Positions 6,755-14,552 are shown, counted from the first letter of the stretch. The stretch: 15,259 nucleotides of DNA from Fidelibacterota bacterium (GCA_024277405.1 JAJRVI010000049.1:1-15259); one strand, 5' to 3'. Notes: a model not told the origin generated them from the letters alone. A program made the numbers and translations.

Positions 6755-8260
6755 ATGAGGCGTGCAGTTCTGTTGTTGTTCTTCGGGCTTTTGGTTTGGG
6801 GCCTCATCGGTTGGGCGCAGCCGGGCAAGGAGTACGTGGTTCCCGCTGATACCTCCCTCGCGGCCGTCGCCCAGGAGGTCTTCGGCGATGCCGCCTACGC
6901 CCCGGCCATCATGCGGGCCACAAACGCCAAGAGCTTGGCCGATCCCGCTTTCCTCAAGATCAACGTCCTGGACATGAAGATCCCCGCGGGGGCCAAGCTG
7001 TGGATCCCCGAACGCACTTGGGCCGAAGCGTTCATGGCCTTCTGGGATCCCAACCGGCCTGAGGACCTCTTCGGCGGCGGAAAGCTCGTGGTGGCCTCCT
7101 GGTGGACCGCCGGCGGCGAGGCGGAAGGGTTGAATGCCCTGTTCGAGATTTACGGGAAGTACCACCCCGATGTCCAGATCGTTAACGCCACCATCGCCGG
7201 GGGCGCCGGGTTCGTGTTCCGTGCGGTCATCAAGCCGCGCCTGATCGCCGGTGATCCGCCAGACACCTTCCAGCTCCACGCCGGGCTCGAGGTGGAGGGG
7301 TATAGCCCCGAGACCTATCTCACCCCCCTGGACAAGCTGTTCGAGATCGAGGGCTGGACCGAGGTCCTCCCCAAGGACCTCCTGGATCTGCTCGTCTACA
7401 AGGGCCATTACTGGGGCGTGCCCGTGAACATCCACCGCGCCAACGTCCTGTGGTTCGATAAGGCGATCTTCGACGAATACGGCCTCACCCCGCCCGAGGA
7501 TTGGGATGAGTTCTTCTCCATCTGTGAGAAGCTCAAGGCCGAGGGGGTCGTTCCCTTCGTGATGGGCAACGCCGGCGGTTGGGAGGCCGCGCACCTCTTC
7601 GAGACGATCCTCGTCAGCACCTTGGGCGCCGACGGGTACAAGGGGCTCTGGACCGGCGAGACCCCGTGGACCTCAGAGGGCGTGACCAAGGCCCTGGAGA
7701 TCCTCAAGAAGATCCTGGACTACGTCAACCCGGACTATGCCGCCCTGAGCTGGGACGGCGCCGGCGAGTACCTCATCGCCCACAAGGGCGCCATGATGAT
7801 CATGGGCGACTGGACGAACGGATGGTTCATGGCCAAGGGCTACGAGGGTTACGGCTGGGCGCCGGTGCCCGGTACCCGTGGCATCTTCGACGCCCTCTCC
7901 GACACCTTCTGCCTCCCCAAGCGGGCCCCGAACCCCATCAACGCCCTCGGTTGGCTCCGGATCTGTGGCTCCAAGGAGGGGCAGATCGCTTTCAACACCC
8001 GCAAGGGCTCCATCCCCGCCCGCACCGATCTCACCCCCGAGGAGAAGGCCCTGTTCAACCCCTACCTCCAGTCGTGCATGGAGGACTTCGCCCGTGACGC
8101 CATCGTCCCCTCCGTGATCCACGGCGCTGCCGCCATCGAGTCGTGGGTGACCGACTTCAAGGACGCTGTCAACCTCTTCCTCGTCACCAAGGACATCCCC
8201 GGAACCCAGAACATGTTGGTGGAGGCCGCCGAGGCGGCGCTGGCCGAGATGGGGAAGTGA
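6755..8260 (+). CDS. ABC sugar-binding protein with N-terminal LysM-like domain
   Basis: An extracytoplasmic solute-binding protein that delivers a sugar to the permeases encoded downstream. Residues 1-21 form a signal peptide with an AxA-like end (GWA, then Q22). There is no lipobox cysteine, so it is not a lipoprotein. Residues about 26-87 look like a LysM domain (YVVPADTSLAAVAQEVFGD ... AGAKLWIPE). The solute-binding part starts near residue 110 (LVVASWWTAGGEAEGLNALF) and continues with NATIAGGAGFVFRAVIKPRL and GDPPDTFQLHAG. These blocks resemble the glucose/mannose-binding protein of Thermus, so a hexose is the likely ligand by analogy. At 501 residues it is about 80 longer than usual, the excess being the N-terminal domain. 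GGAGGGG lies 7 bases before the ATG. It is followed by a terminator, so it should be made in excess over the permeases. Confidence 0.92.
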   Translation: MRRAVLLLFFGLLVWGLIGWAQPGKEYVVPADTSLAAVAQEVFGDAAYAPAIMRATNAKSLADPAFLKINVLDMKIPAGAKLWIPERTWAEAFMAFWDPNRPEDLFGGGKLVVASWWTAGGEAEGLNALFEIYGKYHPDVQIVNATIAGGAGFVFRAVIKPRLIAGDPPDTFQLHAGLEVEGYSPETYLTPLDKLFEIEGWTEVLPKDLLDLLVYKGHYWGVPVNIHRANVLWFDKAIFDEYGLTPPEDWDEFFSICEKLKAEGVVPFVMGNAGGWEAAHLFETILVSTLGADGYKGLWTGETPWTSEGVTKALEILKKILDYVNPDYAALSWDGAGEYLIAHKGAMMIMGDWTNGWFMAKGYEGYGWAPVPGTRGIFDALSDTFCLPKRAPNPINALGWLRICGSKEGQIAFNTRKGSIPARTDLTPEEKALFNPYLQSCMEDFARDAIVPSVIHGAAAIESWVTDFKDAVNLFLVTKDIPGTQNMLVEAAEAALAEMGK

Positions 8261-8283
8261 AGTAGGGGATCGGGAGGAAAAGG

Positions 8284-8316
8284 GTGGCCCGGTTTAAACG
8301 GCCGGGCCACTTTTTT
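8284..8316 (+). terminator. Intrinsic terminator between binding protein and permeases
   Basis: A 9-base-pair stem, GTGGCCCGG (8284-8292) with CCGGGCCAC (8302-8310), a 9-base loop and a run of six T form a textbook rho-independent terminator. It lies 23 bases after the binding-protein stop. With no clear promoter before the next gene, partial read-through probably sets a high binding-protein to permease ratio. Confidence 0.85.
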
Positions 8317-8335
8317 ATTATTCCCCGGAGGGCGC

Positions 8336-9241
8336 ATGAGAAAACGATGGCTCAAGGGTGAACGGTTCGTGACCCTGCTGTTGCTTCTTCCCTCCGTGAT
8401 CGCGGTCTCGGTCTTCGTGTACGGGTTCATCGGCTGGACGGGGTATGTGTCGATGAGCAACTGGAACCAGCTTCTGCCCGACTACACCTTCGTGGGGCTC
8501 AGGAACTTCTTCAAGCTCTTCGCCCACCCCCGTTTCCAGATCGATCTCAAGAACCTGGCGGTTTTCACCGCCCTCTTCCTCACCGGAGCGCTGAGCATCG
8601 GGTTTCTGCTCGCGGTGCTTCTCGACAGGAAGATTCGAGCTGAAGGGCTCTTCCGCACCATCTACCTGTACCCCATGTCCCTCTCGTTCATCGTCACCGG
8701 GGTGGTGTGGCGGTGGCTCATGAACCCCGGCAGCCCCCAGATGGGGAGCACCGGGATCAACCTCCTGTTGGAGAAGATCGGTCTGGGATTCCTCAAGAGC
8801 GGGTGGTACACCGATCCCCGCGTGGGGATCAAGGCGGTGGCCGTGGCGGCCGTATGGCAGATGTCGGGCTACGTGATGGCCATGTACCTCGCGGGGCTGC
8901 GGGGCATCCCCGAGACGCTGCGGGAGGCGGCCCGGGTGGACGGGGCGAGCGAGTGGCAGGTCTACCGTTACGTGATCCTGCCGCTGCTCAGGCCCATCAC
9001 CCTGGGGGCGATCATCATCCTCGGTCACATCTCGCTCAAGATCTACGATCTCATCGTGGCCATGACCGGGCCGGGGCCCGGGTTCTCGTCCGATGTCCCG
9101 GCGTATTTCATGTGGGAGACCGCCTTCCACGCCAACCGGTTCGCCCAGGGCGCGGCCATCGCCGTGATCCTGCTCCTCATGGTCTCCCTCCTCATCGTCC
9201 CCTACCTCATCTTCAGCGTGCGCCGCGAGGCGGAGGTGTGA
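8336..9241 (+). CDS. ABC sugar permease, MalF/UgpA type
   Basis: The first of two membrane subunits of a carbohydrate ABC importer (CUT1 type). The 301-residue protein has about six hydrophobic helices, the first at residues 11-32. The conserved cytoplasmic EAA loop, which docks on the ATPase, reads EAARVDGASEWQVYRYVILP (197-216). This first-permease class typically has a longer N-terminal part before the core helices, as seen here. GGAGG lies four bases before the ATG. The second permease starts two bases after its stop, so the pair forms a heterodimer made in coupled fashion. The substrate should be that of the adjacent binding protein, probably a hexose. No ATPase gene accompanies it. Confidence 0.93.
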   Translation: MRKRWLKGERFVTLLLLLPSVIAVSVFVYGFIGWTGYVSMSNWNQLLPDYTFVGLRNFFKLFAHPRFQIDLKNLAVFTALFLTGALSIGFLLAVLLDRKIRAEGLFRTIYLYPMSLSFIVTGVVWRWLMNPGSPQMGSTGINLLLEKIGLGFLKSGWYTDPRVGIKAVAVAAVWQMSGYVMAMYLAGLRGIPETLREAARVDGASEWQVYRYVILPLLRPITLGAIIILGHISLKIYDLIVAMTGPGPGFSSDVPAYFMWETAFHANRFAQGAAIAVILLLMVSLLIVPYLIFSVRREAEV

Positions 9242-9243
9242 GG

Positions 9244-10089
9244 GTGGGGAAGAGGATCCCGTGGCAGCGCGTGCTCCTCTACCTCGTGCTTCTGGGATTC
9301 GCCTCCTTCTACCTCATGCCGGTGTACGTGCTGGTGGTGACGAGCCTGAAGAGCTTCGCCGAGGTGAACCTCTACCGCATGTGGGACCTCCCCCACAGCT
9401 TCTCCCTGGAGAGCTTCAGAAAGGCCCTGCTCGGGGGGTTCGGGTTCACGGGACTGGCGCACAACTTCGTCAACAGCTTCTACGTGGCCATCCCGGCCAC
9501 CCTGGCCTCGGCGTTCCTGGGTTCGCTCAACGGCTACGTCCTCTCCAAGTGGCGCTTCCGGGGCTCCAACACCCTGTTCACGCTGCTCCTCTTCGGGATG
9601 TTCATCCCTTACCAGTCCATCCTCATACCCCTTGTCCAGACCCTGATGAAGCTCGGCCTCTACGGGAGCATCCCCGGCCTCATCCTCGCCCACACGGTGT
9701 ACGGGATTCCCATCACCACGCTGATCTTCCGGAACTATTACGCCACGGTCCCCAGGGAACTCGTGGAGGCGGCCCGGATCGACGGGGCGGGGGTGCTGGG
9801 CGTCTACACCCGGATCATGTTGCCCGTCTCCATGCCGGGGTTCGTGGTGGTGATGATCTGGCAGTTCACCTCCATCTGGAATGACTTCCTGTTCGCGGTG
9901 ACCATCGCCCAGAACCCGGCGGTCCAGCCGGTGACGGTGGCCCTGAACAACCTCGCGGGGTCCTACATCGTGGAGTGGAACGTGCAGATGGCCGGGGCCC
10001 TCATGGCGGCCCTCCCTACCCTGCTCGTCTACATCTTCCTGGGCCGCTACTTCATGCGCGGGCTCCTGGCCGGATCGCTGAAGGGGTGA
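9244..10089 (+). CDS. ABC sugar permease, MalG/UgpE type
   Basis: The second membrane subunit of the same importer, 281 residues and about six helices. The N-terminus has one helix (about 9-34) followed by VVTSLKSFAEV, typical of MalG-like subunits. The EAA loop is EAARIDGAGVLGVYTRIMLP (175-194). The C-terminus FMRGLLAGSLKG matches the usual GLxxGSLKG ending of this group. The start is GTG at 9244, with GGAGG seven bases upstream inside the end of the first permease gene. A much longer open frame extends leftwards, but it is antisense-like shadow sequence of the first permease. The SIS-domain gene follows after four bases. Confidence 0.93.
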   Translation: MGKRIPWQRVLLYLVLLGFASFYLMPVYVLVVTSLKSFAEVNLYRMWDLPHSFSLESFRKALLGGFGFTGLAHNFVNSFYVAIPATLASAFLGSLNGYVLSKWRFRGSNTLFTLLLFGMFIPYQSILIPLVQTLMKLGLYGSIPGLILAHTVYGIPITTLIFRNYYATVPRELVEAARIDGAGVLGVYTRIMLPVSMPGFVVVMIWQFTSIWNDFLFAVTIAQNPAVQPVTVALNNLAGSYIVEWNVQMAGALMAALPTLLVYIFLGRYFMRGLLAGSLKG

Positions 10090-10093
10090 ATCC

Positions 10094-10651
10094 ATGGAGA
10101 TCAGGGATTACTTCGCCGGGCTTTCCGAACTCATCGGGAGGCTTCCCTGGGGGCGGATCGAGGAGCTCGTGGGGATATTGCGGGATGCCCGGTCGCGGGG
10201 GAATTGCGTGTTCGTCTTCGGAAACGGGGGCTCCGCGACCACGGCATCCCACTTCGCCTGTGACCTGGGCAAGGGCACCGTACGGGAGGGTGTGCCCCGG
10301 TTCAGGGTCGTGACCCTCCACGACCTCGCCACCTTCTCCGCCTACGCCAACGATTGCGGTTACGACACGGTGTTCGTGGAACCGCTGAAGAACCTGGCCC
10401 GTCCCGGGGACGTGGCCATCGGGATATCCGCCTCGGGGAATTCCCCCAACGTCCTCCGGGCCGTGGAGGCCGCCCGGGAGATGGGGCTACATACCGTGGG
10501 GATCACCGGCTTCCGTGGGGGGAGGATCCGGGAACTGGTCGATCTCTGCATCATCGTCCCCTCAGAGGATATGCAGCAGATCGAGGACATGCACCTCGCC
10601 ATCCTCCACGCCGTCTTCCGCGCGTTGCTGGACGGAACGGATAGCGGTTGA
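10094..10651 (+). CDS. SIS-domain sugar-phosphate isomerase, GmhA-like
   Basis: A cytoplasmic SIS-fold protein close to D-sedoheptulose-7-phosphate isomerase (GmhA), which makes D-glycero-D-manno-heptose 7-phosphate. In 185 residues it shows the phosphate loop FGNGGSATTASHFACDLGKG (42-61), a second sugar-phosphate loop SASGNSPNV (112-120), and PSEDMQQIEDMHLAILH (156-172) with His167 and His172 in the helix that carries the GmhA catalytic histidine. The catalytic glutamate of E. coli GmhA, five positions after the MHF histidine region, appears to be Asp57 here, so the substrate or chemistry may differ. AAGGGG lies seven bases before the ATG. Its stop overlaps the ROK kinase start by one base. 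A related ketose-aldose phosphate substrate is equally possible. Confidence 0.85.
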   Translation: MEIRDYFAGLSELIGRLPWGRIEELVGILRDARSRGNCVFVFGNGGSATTASHFACDLGKGTVREGVPRFRVVTLHDLATFSAYANDCGYDTVFVEPLKNLARPGDVAIGISASGNSPNVLRAVEAAREMGLHTVGITGFRGGRIRELVDLCIIVPSEDMQQIEDMHLAILHAVFRALLDGTDSG

Positions 10652-11613
10652 TGGGAACGAGAGAGCTGATACTGGCCCTCGATTTCGGGGGGACGAAGCT
10701 CGCGGCCGCGGCCCTGGAGCCCGGAAGCCGTTCGTTCCGCGCCCGGGCCTCCTCCCCCTCCCCGCCGCGGAAGTCAGCGGAGGCCGATCGGAGGGTCATC
10801 CTCTCCCTGGCGGAGGAGGTGCTGGGGGGGAAGGTGCCCCTCGCCGTGGGGGTGAGCTTCGGGGGGCCGGTGCGGTGGAGGGAGGGGGTGGTGCTCCTCT
10901 CCCACCACGTGCCCGACTGGGAGGGTTTCCCCCTGGCGGCGTGGCTGCGGGAGCGCTTCGGGGCCCCGGCGGCCGTGGAGAACGACGCCAACGCCGCCGC
11001 CCTGGGGGAGTGGCGTTACGGAGCAGGACGGGGGACGCGGGATTTCCTCTACGTCACGGTGAGCACGGGAATCGGCGGCGGGATCGTGATCGGGGGTGAG
11101 CTCTATCGCGGCGCCGATGGCCTCGCCGGGGAGATCGGCCACATGGTGGTGGACCCGCGTGGCCCCCGCTGTACCTGCGGGCGGCGGGGGTGTCTCGAGG
11201 CCCTGGCCTCCGGTCCGGCCATCGCCGCCCGGGCCCGGGAACTCCTCGCGTCCCAACCCCGTCCCGCAGAGGGGAGGGTCCTCCGGGAACTGGTGGGTGG
11301 CGACCCATCCCGGATCACCGCCCGGGAGGTGGCGCTCGCGGCCGCCCGGGGCGATCCCCTGGCCGCCGAGATCCTCAGGGAGGCCGGGGAAGCACTGGGG
11401 TTCGGGCTCGCCCAGGCCATCTCTCTCCTCAACCCGGAGCGGGTGGCCCTCGGGGGCGGGGTGATCAAGTCCGGCGAACCGTTCCTAAGACATGTGAGGG
11501 AAGCGGCGAAGACGTGGGCCTTCCCCGGGGCCCGGGTGGAGATCGTGGTGGCCGAGCTGGGGGACGATGCCCCCCTCTGGGGCGCGGCCGCCCTGGCCGA
11601 GGCCCTCCTCTAG
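10651..11613 (+). CDS. ROK-family sugar kinase
   Basis: Probably phosphorylates a hexose or amino sugar with ATP in the cytoplasm. The 320-residue protein shows the first ATP-binding block ALDFGGTKLAAAAL (9-22), the sugar-binding and catalytic block VENDANAAALGEW (109-121) with base Asp112, the second phosphate block VSTGIGGGIVIGGELYRGADG (about 137-157), and the ROK zinc site made by His164 with CTCGRRGC (174-181). It lacks an N-terminal DNA-binding domain, so it is a kinase rather than a NagC/Mlc-type repressor. The start is the ATG at 10651, overlapping the SIS stop (TGATG); the TTG one codon earlier is a worse choice. It ends in TAG. With a hexose-type importer upstream, glucokinase-like activity on the imported sugar is the simplest role. 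Confidence 0.92.
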   Translation: MGTRELILALDFGGTKLAAAALEPGSRSFRARASSPSPPRKSAEADRRVILSLAEEVLGGKVPLAVGVSFGGPVRWREGVVLLSHHVPDWEGFPLAAWLRERFGAPAAVENDANAAALGEWRYGAGRGTRDFLYVTVSTGIGGGIVIGGELYRGADGLAGEIGHMVVDPRGPRCTCGRRGCLEALASGPAIAARARELLASQPRPAEGRVLRELVGGDPSRITAREVALAAARGDPLAAEILREAGEALGFGLAQAISLLNPERVALGGGVIKSGEPFLRHVREAAKTWAFPGARVEIVVAELGDDAPLWGAAALAEALL

Positions 11614-11618
11614 GGGCC

Positions 11619-12464
11619 GTGTATCTCCCCGGGACGCGCATCGAGGTGGTGAACCCCGGGATCGCGCGGGGACGTATCCGCCACGCCCTCTTCGACTTCG
11701 ACGGCACCATCTCCCTCATCCGGGCCGGCTGGCAGGAAGTCATGGCCCCCCTCATGGTGGAGGTCCTGTACGACACCCCCAGGGGGCGCGAGCTGGGGGA
11801 GGGGAGGCTCCGGGAGCTGGTGGCGGGGTACATCGCCGAGAGCGCCGGGATCCAGACGATCCACCAGATGGCCTGGCTCGCGGAACGGGTCGCAGAGTTC
11901 GGGGGGGAGCCCCGGGATCCCCGGGAGTACAAACGCATTTACAACGAGCGGCTTTTAGCTCACATCGCCGACAGGCTCTCCGCCCTGCGGGAGGGGCGCG
12001 CGTCCCCGGAGGAGTTCACCCTCCCCGGGGCCCGGGGGTTCCTGGAGGGACTGTGTGCCCGGGGGGTCAAGTGTTACCTCGCCTCCGGCACCGACGAGGT
12101 CTACGTGCGGGAGGAGGCGGAGCTCCTAGGGGTCGCGGGATACTTCGCCGGCATCTACGGGGCCCAGGAGGATTGGAGGAGGTTCTCGAAGCGGATGGTG
12201 ATCGAGCGCATCGTCGCGGAACACGGGCTGCGGGGGGAGGAGTTCACCGCGTTCGGGGACGGGTTCGTGGAGATCCGCGAGGCCAAGGCGGTGGGAGGGA
12301 TCGCGGTGGGGGTGGCGTCCGACGAGACCTCGCCGGGGGAACTCGATCCCTGGAAACGGGAGCGGCTGGTCCGTGCCGGCGCGGACCTCGTCGTCCCCGA
12401 CTTCCGGGACGGTGAGGCCTTGCTCAGGTATCTTTTCGCGGAGGGACCATGGGGCGAGGGATAG
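11619..12464 (+). CDS. HAD-superfamily phosphatase
   Basis: A cytoplasmic phosphatase of 281 residues. Motif I is FDFDGT (25-30), with nucleophile Asp26 and acid Asp28. Motif II is ASGTDE (155-160), motif III probably Lys191 in FSKRM, and motif IV GDGFVE (213-218). The helical cap lies between motifs I and II (about 35-135). It resembles phosphoglycolate-phosphatase-like enzymes rather than the shorter GmhB, but it could fill the GmhB step of a heptose-like route. I chose the GTG at 11619, five bases after the ROK stop, because it adds a plausible N-terminus (VYLPGTRIEVVNPG). The ribosome binding site is poor, and the in-frame GTG pair near 11646 is an alternative. It ends in TAG and overlaps the next gene by 16 bases. 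Confidence 0.85.
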   Translation: MYLPGTRIEVVNPGIARGRIRHALFDFDGTISLIRAGWQEVMAPLMVEVLYDTPRGRELGEGRLRELVAGYIAESAGIQTIHQMAWLAERVAEFGGEPRDPREYKRIYNERLLAHIADRLSALREGRASPEEFTLPGARGFLEGLCARGVKCYLASGTDEVYVREEAELLGVAGYFAGIYGAQEDWRRFSKRMVIERIVAEHGLRGEEFTAFGDGFVEIREAKAVGGIAVGVASDETSPGELDPWKRERLVRAGADLVVPDFRDGEALLRYLFAEGPWGEG

Positions 12465-13588
12465 GGGTGGCGCTCATCGGCCAGCGGTTCATGGGGCGGG
12501 CCCATGCCAATGCCTATCTGAAGGTGGTACCGTTCTTCGATCCCCCGCTTAAGCCCGTACTCCGGGTGGTCTGCGGCCGGGATGAGGAGAGCCTCCCGGA
12601 TTTCGCCCGGCGGTTCGGGTTCGCGGAGTGGACCACCGATTGGGGGGAGGCGGTGGTCCACGGGGGCGTGGAGCTCGTGGACATCTGTGCCCCCAACGAC
12701 CTCCACGCCGAGATCGCGATCCGGGCGGCGGAGGTGGGGAAGGCCGTGTTCTGTGAGAAGCCCCTGGCGCGGGACCTGGCCGAGGCCCGGGCGATGCTCG
12801 AGGCGGTGGAACGCGCGGGGGTCCCCCACATGGTGTGCTTCAACTACCGTTTCTTCCCCGCGGTCCGGCTCGCCCGAAAGCTCATCCGCGAGGGGGCGCT
12901 GGGGGAGGTGCGGCAGTTCCGAGCCATCTACCTCCAGGACTGGCTCGTGGACCCCAGTTTCCCCCGCACCTGGCGGCTGGTGCGGGCGAGGGCGGGCTCC
13001 GGTGCCCTGGGGGACACGGCGGTACACATCGTGGACCTCGCCCGGTTCGTGGTGGGGGAGATCGCGGAGGTGGTCGGGAACCTCGCCACCTTCGTACGCG
13101 AGCGGCCCCTCCCCGACGGATCCGGGATGGGGAAGGTGGATGTGGACGATGCGGCGGCGTTCCTCGCCCGCTTCGAGGACGGAGTTATCGGGGTTTTCGA
13201 GACCACCCGCATGGCCACGGGGCGCAAGAACTTCATGCACCTGGAGGTGAACGGCTCGCGGGGATCCCTCTTCTGGAACGCGGAGGAACCCAACGTCCTT
13301 TGGCTCCACTCCCTGGACGATCCCGCCGCGGCCCGCGGGTTCCGCAGGATCGTGGTCACGGAGCCGGAACACCCCTACGCCGGGCACTGGTGGCCCCCGG
13401 GCCACGTCCTGGGGTACGAGCATTCCTTCGTCCACGCGGTGTACGAGCTCCTCATAGCGTTGGCGGAGGGGAGAACGCCCGAACCGAACTTTCAGGATGG
13501 GGTCCGGGCCCAGGCGGTGCTCGAGGCGGTGCTCCTCTCGGCCGCGGAGCGCCGCTGGGTGGCGGTGGATGAGGTCATGGGAGGTTGA
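12449..13588 (+). CDS. Gfo/Idh/MocA-family NAD(P)-dependent oxidoreductase
   Basis: Oxidises or reduces a hydroxyl or keto group of a sugar or inositol; the exact substrate is unknown. The 379-residue protein has the N-terminal Rossmann fold with ALIGQRFMGRAHANAY (8-23). The CEKPLARD block (102-109) contains the family's EKP with the catalytic lysine. In the C-terminal domain LGDTAVHIVDLARF (187-200) contains the expected Asp189 and His193. The nucleotide loop has Arg in place of the second glycine of GxGxxG; an IGxxFMGxAH form is usual in one branch of this family. GGAGGG three bases before the ATG supports the start, inside the end of the HAD gene. The next gene begins one base after its stop. 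Confidence 0.93.
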   Translation: MGRGIGVALIGQRFMGRAHANAYLKVVPFFDPPLKPVLRVVCGRDEESLPDFARRFGFAEWTTDWGEAVVHGGVELVDICAPNDLHAEIAIRAAEVGKAVFCEKPLARDLAEARAMLEAVERAGVPHMVCFNYRFFPAVRLARKLIREGALGEVRQFRAIYLQDWLVDPSFPRTWRLVRARAGSGALGDTAVHIVDLARFVVGEIAEVVGNLATFVRERPLPDGSGMGKVDVDDAAAFLARFEDGVIGVFETTRMATGRKNFMHLEVNGSRGSLFWNAEEPNVLWLHSLDDPAAARGFRRIVVTEPEHPYAGHWWPPGHVLGYEHSFVHAVYELLIALAEGRTPEPNFQDGVRAQAVLEAVLLSAAERRWVAVDEVMGG

Positions 13589-13589
13589 G

Positions 13590-14402
13590 ATGGACTACCC
13601 CGAGTTCCCGCGGGAGCGCCTGGAGCTTAGGCCCCTCGGGGAGCGGGAACACGATATGACCCTGGGAGATGTACTCCCCCTCGACTGGAAGCCTCCTCCC
13701 TACGAAAACCCCGACCTCGTGGCCCTGGCGGAGCGGATCGCCGCCGCGCGCCGCGCCGGGCGGCCGGTGGTGATGCTCATGGGGGCCCACGTGATAAAGC
13801 GGGGGCTCTCGCGGTTCGTGATCGACATGATGGAGCGGGAGATCCTCACCCACGTGGGCGGGAACGGCGCCTGTGCCATCCACGATTACGAGCTCGCCCT
13901 GATAGGGGCCACCACCGAATCGGTGGCGCGGTACCTCCCGGAGGGACGGTTCGGGCTGTGGCGGGAGACCGGGGGGATCAACGAGGCGGTGAACGCGGGG
14001 GCGAGGGAGGGCCTCGGGTTCGGCGCCGCGGTGGGGAGGGCCATCGAGGAAGGGAGGTTCCCCCATCGGGAGGTCTCCATCCTCGCCGCAGGCTACCGGC
14101 TCGGGGTCCCGGCGACGATCCACATCGGGATCGGCCAGGACATCATCCACATGCATCCCAACTTCGATCCCTGTGCCGCGGCGTCGGCCTCCTATCGGGA
14201 TTTCCTCACGCTGGCCCGGACGTTCCTCGACCTGGAGGGCGGGGTCTTCCTCAACTACGGCACCGCGGTCATGGGGCCGGAGGTCTTCCAGAAGGCCCTC
14301 TCCATGGCCCGCAACATCGCCCACCGGGAAGGCCGGCGCGTCGACCGCATCTCCACCGCCGTCTTCGACCTCGTCGAGATCGGCCCCGACGTCCACCGCT
14401 AG
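13590..14402 (+). CDS. Deoxyhypusine-synthase-like protein, ending at an in-frame TAG
   Basis: 270 residues up to the TAG at 14400-14402. The core VVMLMGAHVIKRGLSRFVIDMM (60-81) followed by ILTHVGGNGACAIHDYELALIG (85-106) resembles the NAD-binding fold of deoxyhypusine synthase. Other blocks are HIGIGQDIIHMHPNFDP (178-194) and DLEGGVFLNYGTAVMGPEVF (214-233). Bacteria lack the eIF5A substrate used in eukaryotes, so a different NAD-dependent reaction on a small molecule is likely; I cannot name it. GGAGG five bases before the ATG fixes the start, one base after the oxidoreductase stop. The frame continues past the TAG for 49 residues that look like a conserved C-terminus, so the intact gene is probably 13590-14552 (about 320 residues). 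Fold assignment is moderate, function open. Confidence 0.75.
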   Translation: MDYPEFPRERLELRPLGEREHDMTLGDVLPLDWKPPPYENPDLVALAERIAAARRAGRPVVMLMGAHVIKRGLSRFVIDMMEREILTHVGGNGACAIHDYELALIGATTESVARYLPEGRFGLWRETGGINEAVNAGAREGLGFGAAVGRAIEEGRFPHREVSILAAGYRLGVPATIHIGIGQDIIHMHPNFDPCAAASASYRDFLTLARTFLDLEGGVFLNYGTAVMGPEVFQKALSMARNIAHREGRRVDRISTAVFDLVEIGPDVHR

Positions 14403-14552
14403 GCGCCGCGGGATGATCCCCGGTACTACTTCCGGCCCTACAAGACCATCCTCGTGCGGGCGGTGCGGGACGGGGGGGAGAGCTTCTACATCCGGGGAGA
14501 CCACCGCGTCACCCTGCCGAACTTACGGCGTTTGGTTTTAGAACGGCTGTGA
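14403..14552 (+). pseudogene. In-frame continuation of the deoxyhypusine-synthase-like gene beyond TAG
   Basis: In the same frame as the preceding gene, 49 sense codons follow the TAG and end at TGA (14550-14552). The peptide (RYYFRPYKTILVRAVRDGG at about 7-25, FYIRGDHRVTLPNL at 28-41) is soluble and ordered-looking, and I recall it as the usual C-terminus of this family. The TGA overlaps the next start as GTGA, the coupling expected in this operon. No start codon or ribosome binding site makes it a gene by itself. A C-to-T or G-to-T change creating TAG, read-through, or sequencing error would all explain it. Confidence 0.65.

Noticed and set aside
5873..7594. A long antisense open frame of 573 codons on the minus strand
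   Set aside because: It lies opposite apgM, the hydrogenase protease and the binding-protein gene, all of which have clear family motifs. Its composition (many His, Gly, Pro, Arg) is that of a G+C-rich shadow.
8707..9243. Long N-terminal extension of the second permease frame
   Set aside because: It overlaps the first permease in another frame and lacks membrane character. The GTG at 9244 with its ribosome binding site gives the normal permease length.
10648..10650. TTG as start of the ROK kinase
   Set aside because: The ATG one codon later overlaps the preceding stop as TGATG, a common coupling arrangement, and needs no rare start.
11190..11618. Upstream extension of the HAD phosphatase frame
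   Set aside because: It overlaps the ROK kinase out of frame and consists of low-complexity Gly/Arg/Pro sequence.
14400..14402. Genome-wide reassignment of TAG (for example pyrrolysine)
   Set aside because: hisS, the ROK kinase and the HAD phosphatase all end in TAG at the expected protein length, so TAG works as a stop here. Only a local effect remains possible.
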